From positions 1 through 64,000 of the forward strand of contig CALVFU010000002.1 of NCBI GenBank assembly GCA_944326905.1: a stretch of DNA of 64,000 nucleotides, given 5' to 3'. Shown one piece after another: positions 9,229 to 17,812 of this stretch. Below the pieces are notes generated by a model, which searched no databases, was not told where the DNA came from, and saw only the letters and a list, made by a program, of their open reading frames with translations. The DNA comes from Candidatus Gastranaerophilales bacterium. GTDB lineage: Bacteria > Cyanobacteriota > Vampirovibrionia > Gastranaerophilales > Gastranaerophilaceae. Both the position numbers and the translations under genes were made by a program. Numbering within the stretch: the first letter of the stretch is position 1; every line of letters starts with the position of its first letter.

Positions 9229-10065
9229 ATGATAAACAAAAGTTTCAAAGTACTATTTTTAGGAGATATAACCGGGCGCCCCGGGCGTATGGCTGTACAT
9301 AAATTTTTGTCATCTTTATGCGGAGAAGAAAAACCAGATTTTGTTGTCGCAAATGTTGAAAATGCCTCGCACGGTTTTGGGCTTACTAAAAAGAATTATG
9401 ATGAACTTTTGTCATATGGTATTGATTGCTTTACTGCTGGTAATCATATTTTTGATAAAAAAGAGATATTTGATTATATTGCAGCAGATAATATTCTTGT
9501 TCGTCCGATAAATTATCCGAACTATACAATCGGGTGCGGATGTAGAATATTTGAAAAGGCAGATAAAAGGATTGCTGTTCTTAATGCATTAGGACAAGTT
9601 TTTATGCCTCCTATTAATTCTCCGCTGGAGTGTTTGGCAGATGAAATAGAAAAAATCAAAAAGGATGTTGATTATATAATTGTAGATTTTCATGCCGAAG
9701 CCACTGCTGAAAAAATTGCAATAGGTAGATTCTTGAGTGAAAAAGGTGTGACTTTATTTGCTGGAACGCATACCCATGTTCAAACTGCAGATGAAAAAAT
9801 AATAAATGGTATGGGGTATATTACTGACGCAGGATTTTGCGGAAGTGCAGACAGTGTAATCGGTATGGATTATGAAATATCTATAAACCGCTTTCTTACA
9901 CCGTATCCTGTTAGGTACGAGGTTGCTCCGGCGAAGGTTTTGCAGGTTAATGCAGTAGTTGCGTGTTTTGATGATAAAAAAACAATTTCTATAAAAAGAA
10001 TTAATGAGTTGTATAAAGATGATACTTCTGAATTACGCGGCTCAGGCGGTGAAAATGAAGGCTGA
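9229..10065 (+). CDS. ymdB: YmdB-family metallophosphoesterase
   Basis: 278 residues, normal for the TIGR00282/YmdB family, which hydrolyses 2',3'-cyclic nucleotides and often follows rny. Metal-site motifs are visible: FLGDITGRPGR, NVENASHGFG, GNHIFDK, DFHAEATAEK and AGTHTHVQTAD, plus the closing GSADSVIGMD. It begins 5 bases after rny and overlaps the PHP gene by 11 bases. The linkage suggests a shared role in RNA turnover; that is inference. Confidence 0.93.
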   Translation: MINKSFKVLFLGDITGRPGRMAVHKFLSSLCGEEKPDFVVANVENASHGFGLTKKNYDELLSYGIDCFTAGNHIFDKKEIFDYIAADNILVRPINYPNYTIGCGCRIFEKADKRIAVLNALGQVFMPPINSPLECLADEIEKIKKDVDYIIVDFHAEATAEKIAIGRFLSEKGVTLFAGTHTHVQTADEKIINGMGYITDAGFCGSADSVIGMDYEISINRFLTPYPVRYEVAPAKVLQVNAVVACFDDKKTISIKRINELYKDDTSELRGSGGENEG

Positions 10066-10903
10066 TTTTCATATTCATACATATTATTCAGATGGTGTAT
10101 ATGCTCCTGAAAAAATAGTTGATTTAGCAGTTGAAACAGGGCTGGAAGCTATTGCTTTAACGGATCACGATAATGTATTATCATATGATGTCGCAAAAAA
10201 ATATATAGAAGATAATAATATAAACTTGAAAATTATTCCCGGACTAGAGGTTAATACTTTATATAAAGATTATGAGGTTCATATATTGGGATATTTCCCA
10301 GATGTAAATAATTCCGATTTTATTGCTATGTTAAGAAGCCAGCAGCATGCACGATTAAAACAGACAAAAGAAATAATAAGACTTCTGGCTAAAAAGGAAG
10401 GAATAAAAATTTCACTGGAAGATATAAAGAAAATGGTTGCAGAAGGCGGCAGTATAGGTCGTCCGCATATTGCAAAAGCGATAACAAATGCAGGAGGGAC
10501 AAGCGGGGTTATTGAAGCCTATAACAAATATATTCATAAGGCGTCGCCTGTGTATGTTGAGCGTAAGACAGTTTCCCCGTTTGATGCTGTTGAAATTATT
10601 TATGATAGCGGAGGCGTGCCGGTAATTGCACATCCTTATGATATTGATATTGCGGAAAAGCTTATAAAAGAACTAATGAATTATGGCTTGCGCGGAATAG
10701 AAGCTTATCATAGAAAGCATTCTCCGGCTATAGTAGAATATTTTTCATCAATGGCAGAGGAGCTCGGACTTATAGTAACAGGCGGCTCTGATTTTCATGC
10801 TCCAAATATTATGAATGGGCAGATTATATTAGGAAAAAATTTTGTGCCGGAGTGGATTTGGGATACGCTGATAAATGAGAAAAGACGTTTAGATATGGCG
10901 TAA
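10055..10903 (+). CDS. PHP-domain phosphoesterase (YciV/TrpH-like)
   Basis: 282 residues from ATG 10055 (MKADFHIHTYYSDG); a longer frame from 10004 only adds shadow sequence inside ymdB. PHP metal motifs are complete: DFHIHTYYSDG, LTDHDN, PGLEVNT, HILGYF, GRPHIAKAI, VIAHPYD and GGSDFHAP. Characterised relatives (E. coli YciV/RNase AM, Chromobacterium homologue) act on 5' ends of short RNAs or on 3',5'-bisphosphonucleotides. Following rny and ymdB, an RNA or nucleotide turnover role is likely. Confidence 0.92.
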   Translation: MKADFHIHTYYSDGVYAPEKIVDLAVETGLEAIALTDHDNVLSYDVAKKYIEDNNINLKIIPGLEVNTLYKDYEVHILGYFPDVNNSDFIAMLRSQQHARLKQTKEIIRLLAKKEGIKISLEDIKKMVAEGGSIGRPHIAKAITNAGGTSGVIEAYNKYIHKASPVYVERKTVSPFDAVEIIYDSGGVPVIAHPYDIDIAEKLIKELMNYGLRGIEAYHRKHSPAIVEYFSSMAEELGLIVTGGSDFHAPNIMNGQIILGKNFVPEWIWDTLINEKRRLDMA

Positions 10904-10915
10904 GGAGAGTAAATT

Positions 10916-11494
10916 ATGTTAAAAAAAGGATTTACTATTATAGAAATCAGTATATTAGCAGTAATACTTATTATTGTTGGGTGTTTGATTGTGCCATTTT
11001 CGATTGATGATACGAGACAAGCTTCGCGTGTATTAGAGTGGAGGGCTCTGCAGGATAGAATAAACCATGCATTTTCTGCTGTAAAAGTTTATGGCGCTTC
11101 ATCGTATGCTGAAGTTGAGGATTATATAATGAAATCAATTTCTGATTCCGAGTATGAAAAAATAGACTCATACAAGATTAAATATATGAACGGTCGTTCC
11201 GCATCTGGAATTGGTAATTTCCAAAGTGTATATGCTGTTGGTGAAGATAATGTTATAGGGTTTAAGTGGGGGCAGGGTAAACCTGATAATAGAGTCGGAG
11301 TTATGTTTTATGATATAAATGGCAAGAAAGGTCCAAATCGCTGGGGTAAAGATGTATTTGGTATAAATATTTATACAGATAAGATTGAGCCGTTATGTGC
11401 AGGAAAGTCACATGATGAGATAAAAGCAGACTGTGCAGTAAATGGTACAGGCTGCTGCTGTTCATATTATTATTTGGTAGGAGGAAATTTTTAG
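10916..11494 (+). CDS. Type IV pilin-like pseudopilin
   Basis: 192 residues. The start MLKKGFTIIE is a prepilin peptidase site (cleavage G-F, Glu at +5), followed by a hydrophobic helix to about residue 28. The C-terminal globular part has the D-x-N-G-x-x-G-P-N-x-x-G-x-D-x-F box of calcium-binding-type pseudopilins and a cysteine cluster (GCCCS) near the end. A GGAGAG site precedes ATG 10916. It would be an inner-membrane pilin or pseudopilin; no assembly genes lie nearby. Confidence 0.85.
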   Translation: MLKKGFTIIEISILAVILIIVGCLIVPFSIDDTRQASRVLEWRALQDRINHAFSAVKVYGASSYAEVEDYIMKSISDSEYEKIDSYKIKYMNGRSASGIGNFQSVYAVGEDNVIGFKWGQGKPDNRVGVMFYDINGKKGPNRWGKDVFGINIYTDKIEPLCAGKSHDEIKADCAVNGTGCCCSYYYLVGGNF

Positions 11495-12100
11495 ATGATA
11501 AAAAAAGTTTGCGTATTTGCCTCCTCGTCATCCATCTTGGATAAATCATATTTTTTAGACGCAGATGAATTGGGTAAATTAATAGCTCAAGCCGGCTTTG
11601 ATATTGTATATGGCGGCAGTAATCTGGGATTAATGTGGGCGGCGGCTTCTTCTGCAAAAGAAAATGGAGCAAAAGTGACGGGTGTTATGCCTGAGAAGCT
11701 GTACAAACTTTGTGTAAGCAAAGAAGAGGCGTGTGATGAGTTTTATGTAACAGAAGGAATGCGGGAGAGGAAAGCAAAACTTGATAATCTATCTGATGCA
11801 ATAATTGCTCTGCCTGGCGGGTTTGGTACGTTAGAGGAGCTTTCCGAGATGATTGTACAGAAACAGCTGGGGTATAATAAAAAAGCAATTGTTCTTTTGA
11901 ATACAAATGGATTTTATACAAAATTAAATGAATTTTTTGAAGTCATAATATCGGAAAAATTTGCAAAAGAAAAAAGCCGTGAAATATATTATATTGCGGA
12001 TACCCCAAGGGAAGCTGTAAATTATTTACTGAACTATATGCCGCCGGAAGCTATTGAAAGCAAACTTGATATTTATCAGTTAGATGCGAAGAAAAATTAA
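11495..12100 (+). CDS. LOG-family protein (TIGR00730)
   Basis: 201 residues with the family motifs GGSNLGLM, GMRERKAKL and PGGFGTLEEL (PGGxGTxxE). Members are lysine-decarboxylase-like fold proteins; the best studied are cytokinin riboside 5'-monophosphate phosphoribohydrolases, which cleave the N-glycosidic bond of nucleoside monophosphates. A GGAGGA site lies inside the end of the pilin gene, whose stop directly abuts this ATG, suggesting co-translation. A nucleotide-salvage role is likely but the natural substrate is unknown. Confidence 0.9.
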   Translation: MIKKVCVFASSSSILDKSYFLDADELGKLIAQAGFDIVYGGSNLGLMWAAASSAKENGAKVTGVMPEKLYKLCVSKEEACDEFYVTEGMRERKAKLDNLSDAIIALPGGFGTLEELSEMIVQKQLGYNKKAIVLLNTNGFYTKLNEFFEVIISEKFAKEKSREIYYIADTPREAVNYLLNYMPPEAIESKLDIYQLDAKKN

Positions 12101-12114
12101 GTATTTTTTAGATT

Positions 12115-12447
12115 TTAAACTTGAATCATTGCAATAGCAATTGATTTATCTTTTTCGTGGGAAATACTTAAGTTTATAGATTTGTTAATATTTTTCGGCA
12201 GTTTAACGTATACTGCACCATTTTCTTTTTTCAGAATTTCAATTGACTTGTATGAATGTATATTTATATTAAGAGAAGATAGAGCTTTGAATACAGCTTC
12301 TTTTGCACAAAATCTTGCTGCAAAATGCGGAGCCGGATTTCTTTTAGAGCGGCAATATTCAATTTCATCGTTTGTAAAGAGTCTTTGATAAAACTCTTCA
12401 GGCTTGTTTTCAAATCTTGAATTATCTTCAATATCTATACCAATCAT
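12115..12447 (-). CDS. acpS: Holo-[acyl-carrier-protein] synthase
   Basis: 110 residues, slightly short for AcpS (~120). It transfers 4'-phosphopantetheine from CoA to acyl carrier protein. The motifs MIGIDIED and RFCAKEAVFKAL (metal Asp and Glu, KEA-x-x-K) are intact, and the C-terminal LSISHEKDKSIA is typical. It faces the LOG gene with 14 bases between stops. Confidence 0.94.
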   Translation of the reverse strand: MIGIDIEDNSRFENKPEEFYQRLFTNDEIEYCRSKRNPAPHFAARFCAKEAVFKALSSLNINIHSYKSIEILKKENGAVYVKLPKNINKSINLSISHEKDKSIAIAMIQV

Positions 12448-12531
12448 GATTTTATGATTTTACGATAAAAAAAAATTTTTTCCTACTTTATTCAGAAATA
12501 TATTTATGATATCATTTTGTAAGATAGCTAG

Positions 12532-14472
12532 GTGAGTATAGGATTCTTGAATAAAAAGTATTCAAAGAAAGTATTTATAACTATTTTGGGATTGTTATTA
12601 AGTGCACTCCCGCCTGTTTGTGCAGAAGAAGCGGCGAATACCGTCGATACATCAGAATTAGAAGAGAAAAGCACAATAAATATTGAGACTCCTGTTCAAC
12701 CTGTAGAGTTTAATACTGTATATATAAAAGATATAGAAATTTTAGGGTCTAATATTATCCGCCCTGAGAATATAAAAAATGTAATGCAGTTAAAGAAGGG
12801 CGACGTGTATGATGAGGAGTTGCTGCAGCAGGATTTGTCAAAAATATTCAATATGGGGTATTTTACTGACAATATGAAAGCAATACCAATTCGCTCTGCT
12901 GATGATACTGTTACATTAAAAATTCTTCTTGAAGAGAATATCCCGGTAACAGATTTCACAATAGAAGGTAATACGGTTGTTGCAACAGAGGAGTTAATGC
13001 CGTATTTGCTGCCTTTAAAAGGTAAACCCCAAAACATTACAACTATAAATGAAGCTATTGAAAAAATTAATGATAAATATTACTCAAAAGGTTATATTTT
13101 AGCACGTATTGATTCGTTTTATGATGACCCAGACGGTGTTCTTAATATAAGAATAAACGAGGGGCGAATCAATAAAATCATGATTGTTGGAAATGAAAAG
13201 ACAAAGGATTATGTTGTTGAACGTAATATTTTGACAGAGCCGGGCACTGTGTACAATGAAAATCTTATAAAACAAGATTTGGTTAAACTATATTCAACCC
13301 AGTCCTTCAAGGATGTCAATAGACAAGTTGATGTGAGCGAGGAAAATCCTGACTTGTATGATGTTACTATAGTCTTAAAGGAACAAAGAACGGCGTCTGT
13401 ATCAATTGGCGGAGGCTTGGATTCTATAACCGGTGTATTTGGCTCATTAGGGATTGCTGATAATAACTTTAGAGGATTAAATCAGAGAGTGTCCTTATCG
13501 GGGATGGTAGGTTCTGGTGTCCTTATGAGTGATGCGTCAATTAAGGATCATATGAATTTTCAGGCAGAGTTAAGCTTTTTTGAACCGTATTTCTTAAATG
13601 CGGATACATCACTGATGAGCCGTGTATTCTTTAGAGACTTAGGCAGCTATCAGGTTCCGCTTGCTATAGAACAAAGGCTTGGTGTAGAAGCTACCACTTA
13701 TCATCGTTTGAAATTTAATGAACATTTACAAAGTACATTTACTCTAGGAGTAGAAAATATAAGCTTAAAAGAAGGTGCTGCAGATCAAATTGCATCTATG
13801 TATGCAGCAAATAATATTCCAATATCAAGACGAGCTGAAGAATTAGCAGACGGCGCATTCTTTAATATATCGCCAGGATTAATTTATGATTCACGGGATA
13901 CCAATATGAACCCAAGAAACGGGGTTTTAGCGTCTGTGAGATTTGATGAAGCTTTAGGTCTGACTGATTTTGAAAAGACGAACGGCAGACTTTCTGGTAT
14001 GGTTAAGAAATACATTCCTATACTTAAAAAATCAGCATTATCATTTACTGCCCGCGGAGGGTTGAAAATACACGGAGATGAAATGCCTGAGGTGATGGCA
14101 TATAAATTGGGCGGTCCATATTCTATCAGAGGTTTTAAGATTAACGGTGTAGGTACTGGTGAATCCTATATTATGGGGTCTGTTGAACTGACAACTCCAA
14201 TACCGTTTTTTGATAGGCTTAAATTTAAGTTCTTTGATAATGTAAGATTGGCTTTCTTTGTTGATGCAGGTAAAATATTTGATCCAACAATTGCTTCTAC
14301 ATTGTATGATCGACCTCTATATGCAATTACAGCTGGTGTAGGATTAAAAGTTTATGTTCCAGGCGTTGGACCGATGTCTATTGATTACGGTATTCCGCTT
14401 ACAAATTCAGGTGAATATGGCTCACCTAACGGGTACTTCACGTTCGGTGTAGGTGATTTAATGTACTACTAA
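12532..14472 (+). CDS. bamA: Outer-membrane assembly protein BamA/Omp85
   Basis: 646 residues. A signal peptide (cleaved near VCA-EE, about residue 31) is followed by three POTRA domains (about 63-135, 137-210, 213-285) and a C-terminal beta-barrel containing the YSIRGF motif (lid-lock R-G-F). It inserts barrel proteins in the outer membrane. Three POTRAs match cyanobacterial Omp85 rather than the five of proteobacteria. The start is GTG 12532 with a weak ribosome site. OmpH follows 17 bases later. Direct evidence that the organism has an outer membrane. Confidence 0.94.
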   Translation: MSIGFLNKKYSKKVFITILGLLLSALPPVCAEEAANTVDTSELEEKSTINIETPVQPVEFNTVYIKDIEILGSNIIRPENIKNVMQLKKGDVYDEELLQQDLSKIFNMGYFTDNMKAIPIRSADDTVTLKILLEENIPVTDFTIEGNTVVATEELMPYLLPLKGKPQNITTINEAIEKINDKYYSKGYILARIDSFYDDPDGVLNIRINEGRINKIMIVGNEKTKDYVVERNILTEPGTVYNENLIKQDLVKLYSTQSFKDVNRQVDVSEENPDLYDVTIVLKEQRTASVSIGGGLDSITGVFGSLGIADNNFRGLNQRVSLSGMVGSGVLMSDASIKDHMNFQAELSFFEPYFLNADTSLMSRVFFRDLGSYQVPLAIEQRLGVEATTYHRLKFNEHLQSTFTLGVENISLKEGAADQIASMYAANNIPISRRAEELADGAFFNISPGLIYDSRDTNMNPRNGVLASVRFDEALGLTDFEKTNGRLSGMVKKYIPILKKSALSFTARGGLKIHGDEMPEVMAYKLGGPYSIRGFKINGVGTGESYIMGSVELTTPIPFFDRLKFKFFDNVRLAFFVDAGKIFDPTIASTLYDRPLYAITAGVGLKVYVPGVGPMSIDYGIPLTNSGEYGSPNGYFTFGVGDLMYY

Positions 14473-14489
14473 TTTAAGGAGGTTTATAT

Positions 14490-14939
14490 ATGAAAAGAAT
14501 TAAATTGTTTGCGCTTATCGCACTAATGGGGCTATTAACTGCTCCTGCATTTGCAGAAGGCTTGGGGTATATCAATTACGAAAAAGTAATTGCAAACTAT
14601 GATACTGCTAAGTCTATAGCAAAAGAGCTGGATGCAAAGGGAATGGAACTTCAGCAATATTTGATGGATAAAGAAAAAGAATTTAAATCTATTGATACTC
14701 CAGTAAAAAAACAAGCGTTTAAAGATAGAATTGCTAATGAATATAAAGCAAAAGAAGAGGCATATATTAAGTATCGTGTAGGTAAAGAAAAAGAAGTTTT
14801 TACAAAAATCCAAAATGTCGCTAAAATAGTTATGGCTGAGCAAAAATTGGATGCAGTTATTGATATAAAAGCTGTATTTTGCGGCGGTGTAGATATTACC
14901 GATATAGTTATTGAAAGATTAAAAGGAATTAAAAATTAG
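14490..14939 (+). CDS. Periplasmic chaperone OmpH/Skp-like
   Basis: 149 residues with a clear signal peptide (cleavage after AFA, about residue 22), then a long charged coiled coil of the OmpH/Skp type (GYINYEKVIANYDTAK start). It holds unfolded outer-membrane proteins on their way to BamA, its upstream neighbour. A strong AAGGAGG site precedes the ATG. Its TAG stop overlaps the GTG start of the next gene by one base. Confidence 0.9.
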   Translation: MKRIKLFALIALMGLLTAPAFAEGLGYINYEKVIANYDTAKSIAKELDAKGMELQQYLMDKEKEFKSIDTPVKKQAFKDRIANEYKAKEEAYIKYRVGKEKEVFTKIQNVAKIVMAEQKLDAVIDIKAVFCGGVDITDIVIERLKGIKN

Positions 14940-16246
14940 TGAGAATAATAGATATAATAGAGGCGAAAAAACAAGGTAAGGAGCATTCAAAAGAGGAGAT
15001 TGATTTTTTAATTAATTCTTTAATGGATGGAACAGCTGCTGATTATCAGGTTAGTGCGTGGCTTATGGCTGTTTATTTTCAAGGAATGACCGATACTGAG
15101 ACGGCATATTTGACGGATGCAATGGTTCGTTCAGGTGAGGTTATAGATCTGGGAGACTTAGCAGCACAAGTTATTGATAAACACTCAACCGGCGGAGTCG
15201 GTGATAAAGTTACAATCACCTTAATCCCGCTCCTCGCCGCCTGTGGTGTTCCTGTTGCAAAGCTATCAGGTAAAGGACTTGGGCACACCGGCGGGACTAT
15301 TGATAAACTGGAGTCGATCCCAGGGTTTAATACAAAGTTATCTATACAAGAAATGATTAGTCAGGTCAAAAAGATAGGTGTAGCAATAGGCGCCCAGACC
15401 CAAAAGCTTACTCCGGCGGACGGCAAATTGTATGCATTAAGGGATGTTACTGCAACTGTCGATAGCAGACCTCTTATAGCGTCCTCTGTTGTATCTAAAA
15501 AAATTGCATCAGGTGCTGATAATATAATCCTTGATGTTAAATACGGATCAGGAGCCTTTATGAAAACCCCTGATGATGCAGTTAAGCTTTCAGAGATAAT
15601 GGTTAAAATTGGTAAGAAGCTTAACAAAAATATAACAGCAGTTATAACTTCTATGGATGAGCCACTTGGGCGTGCGGTTGGCAATTCTCTAGAAATTATT
15701 GAAGCAATTGAGTTTTTGAAAGGTAATATAACAGAAGGTGATATTGCTGAATTAACTTATGACATTGCAGCACTTTCGCTTGTACAATTGGAGAAGTATT
15801 CTGATATAGAAAGTGCCAAATCTTTTGTTAAAGAAATTATATCTTCAGGCAAGGCTCTTGAAAAATTCAGAGAATTAATTGATGCACAAGGCGGCAATTC
15901 CGAGGTTATTGATGATTATTCTAAATTTCCGAAGGTAAAATATACATATAAAATGAAAGCGCATACAGATGGTTATGTCTCACGAATTGATGCCCTGAAG
16001 GTTGCGTATGGGTGTAAACTATTAGGCGCCGGCAGGGAAAAAAAGACTGATGAAATTGATTACGGGGTTGGAGTGTATTTGAATAAAAAGTCCGGGGAAT
16101 TTGTTAAATCAGGTGATACCCTTTGTACTATTTATTCAAACGATGAAAATAAAACCAAAACGGCTGTTGAATATTGTGAAAAGGCGTTTACTTTTTCATC
16201 AAGCCTTCCTGAAGGGGAAATTTTAATATATAAAGTTATAAAATAA
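14939..16246 (+). CDS. Pyrimidine-nucleoside (thymidine) phosphorylase
   Basis: 435 residues, family length. It cleaves thymidine or uridine with phosphate to the base and (deoxy)ribose 1-phosphate. The signature region around SGKGLGHTGGTIDKLE, the phosphate-loop KHSTGGVGDK and the C-terminal domain are intact. It starts at GTG 14939, overlapping the ompH stop. The three-domain layout fits DeoA/Pdp; specificity (pdp versus deoA) cannot be told from the motifs. Confidence 0.94.
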   Translation: MRIIDIIEAKKQGKEHSKEEIDFLINSLMDGTAADYQVSAWLMAVYFQGMTDTETAYLTDAMVRSGEVIDLGDLAAQVIDKHSTGGVGDKVTITLIPLLAACGVPVAKLSGKGLGHTGGTIDKLESIPGFNTKLSIQEMISQVKKIGVAIGAQTQKLTPADGKLYALRDVTATVDSRPLIASSVVSKKIASGADNIILDVKYGSGAFMKTPDDAVKLSEIMVKIGKKLNKNITAVITSMDEPLGRAVGNSLEIIEAIEFLKGNITEGDIAELTYDIAALSLVQLEKYSDIESAKSFVKEIISSGKALEKFRELIDAQGGNSEVIDDYSKFPKVKYTYKMKAHTDGYVSRIDALKVAYGCKLLGAGREKKTDEIDYGVGVYLNKKSGEFVKSGDTLCTIYSNDENKTKTAVEYCEKAFTFSSSLPEGEILIYKVIK

Positions 16247-16255
16247 AGGCAAATA

Positions 16256-17728
16256 GTGATGTTTAGACAAAAAATGCAATATATGATAAAATCGGCATTG
16301 CTGGAAGAAAGACAAGAGCTGGAAGATTTGCTTAATGAAATGTCTTCCGCCGGCTGGGATTTGTATGGCATGCATGAGGTTGAAAAAAAAGGCGGAATTT
16401 ATTTTGATTGTATTTTTATGCGCCCTAAAGAAGATGAAGAGACTCATGAATTTGATGATGTTGTCAAAATTAAAAGCTTCAAAAATCAGATGGAAAAAAT
16501 GTTTGCATCCTCGCTTTCTCCGTATGCTACCTGTAAAGAGCTGCAAGTAAAAATTAAAGAACAAAAAGAGCTTATATCAAAGATAAAATATCAGTTAGAT
16601 AATGATGCTTTTACATTAAAAGAAAAAGAACTGTTAAATAAACAGTTATCAGATGAAATGAACAGGCTTGACTTTTTAAAGCTGTCTTTGATAAAGGAAA
16701 TATCTCCTGAAAATATGTATTCATCGCTATCACAGGATAAATTTGTAATTAATTTAGCAGATGAACTAATAGAAACAGTAATTCAGGATACTGAAGAAAA
16801 TCTTTTGGCTGAAACTGTAAAAGTTAGACAGAATTTAGCAGATGCACTAGGATACGTTATACCGAATATTGTATTTTCAAATGAAGATCCTCTTGAAGCA
16901 AATGAGTTTAATATTGTGCTGCATGGGATTGAAATTTTCAGGGCAAATGTATTTCCTGGTAAAGTTTGTATATTTAAAGAAGAACTTGATGGGTATAAAA
17001 AGAAAAAGAACGATATTCATAGTAAGGATGAAATAACCGGCAAGGATATTTTATGGATAGATGAAGTGACTGCGCGTGATTTTTGGGTAAACAAGTTGTC
17101 TCCTGTTCAGTTTATAGGGAGGGCGATTGAATTTGTGTCAATAAAGCAAGTTGATGAAATTCTTGACTATAGTGCAGTTAATAAGTATCTTGAAATTGTC
17201 CAGGAAAATAATTCATTTTTGATTAATAACATATATCCTGATTATATGTCGGCGGCTGAAATTAAATATATTTTAGCTTCTTTAATAAGAGAAAAAGTTT
17301 CGGTAAAAGATATAGTTTATTTATTTGAAAAGATTAATGATTTTTCATCAGAAGAGTCAAAGGATCATTTAATAGAAAAAATAAGGTTGTCGTTATCAAA
17401 ACAGATTTTAAAAAGTATAAGGATACCCGGGGAGTCTTTAAAGGTAATAGAATTATCATCAAAGACAGTAGCACATTTTTATGAAGCATCATTATGCGCT
17501 GAAGATGAAGGTGTTGTAAAAATGGATGGAGACGAAGTCTCTCGGCTTGTTAAAAAGATAAATAAGCTGGCGAAGACGGCAGAACTTGATGAAATTATAC
17601 TTCTTGCTCCGTATGAAATAAGACACATGGCGTTTTTGGTATTTGCGGAATTTATAAATAATATTCGTGTACTGGCGTTTGAAGAATTGGGGCAGGACAC
17701 AGAAATCGAAACAGTCGGCGAAGTATAA
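16256..17728 (+). CDS. Soluble orphan protein with FlhA-type (FHIPEP) cytoplasmic domain
   Basis: 490 residues, no signal peptide or membrane helix. Residues ~8-57 look like a DUF4177-type module (LLNEMSSAGWDLYGM ... IFMRP). Residues ~85-150 are coiled coil. From ~155 the layout follows the C-terminal cytoplasmic domain of FlhA/LcrD-type export-gate proteins: LADALGYVIPNI, IVLHGIEIFRANVFPGK, DILWIDEVTARDFW, a segment with LASLIREKVSVKDIVYLFEKI (family: LxxLLxExVxIRDLRTIL), IRLSLSKQI, and a closing domain ending IILLAPYEIRHMAF ... VLAFEELG. The eight-helix membrane part of FlhA is absent. GTG 16256 or ATG 16259 may start it; it is 9 bases after the phosphorylase. Export or chaperone-binding function is inference; homology was judged by eye. 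Confidence 0.7.
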   Translation: MMFRQKMQYMIKSALLEERQELEDLLNEMSSAGWDLYGMHEVEKKGGIYFDCIFMRPKEDEETHEFDDVVKIKSFKNQMEKMFASSLSPYATCKELQVKIKEQKELISKIKYQLDNDAFTLKEKELLNKQLSDEMNRLDFLKLSLIKEISPENMYSSLSQDKFVINLADELIETVIQDTEENLLAETVKVRQNLADALGYVIPNIVFSNEDPLEANEFNIVLHGIEIFRANVFPGKVCIFKEELDGYKKKKNDIHSKDEITGKDILWIDEVTARDFWVNKLSPVQFIGRAIEFVSIKQVDEILDYSAVNKYLEIVQENNSFLINNIYPDYMSAAEIKYILASLIREKVSVKDIVYLFEKINDFSSEESKDHLIEKIRLSLSKQILKSIRIPGESLKVIELSSKTVAHFYEASLCAEDEGVVKMDGDEVSRLVKKINKLAKTAELDEIILLAPYEIRHMAFLVFAEFINNIRVLAFEELGQDTEIETVGEV

Positions 17729-17734
17729 TGTTTT

Positions 17735-17760
17735 GTACTGTCAGGCGCTTATTACAGTAC
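17735..17760. terminator. Possible hairpin between convergent genes
   Basis: GTACTGT (17735-17741) and ACAGTAC (17754-17760) form 7-base arms with a 12-base loop, 7 bases after the FlhA-C-like gene; a T-run lies several bases further on. A weak terminator candidate. Confidence 0.4.
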
Positions 17761-17812
17761 GCATAAGTTTTTTATGAGTCACGCTGGCGTTTAATAACAA
17801 CTATACAAGCAT

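Noticed and set aside
11301-11672. Minus-strand frame of 123 residues across the pilin/LOG junction
   Set aside because: Leu/His/Tyr-rich shadow of two well-supported plus genes.
16256-17728. Presence of a flagellar or type III secretion system
   Set aside because: Only the FlhA-C-like domain is seen; no channel, ATPase, ring or rod genes in the window.
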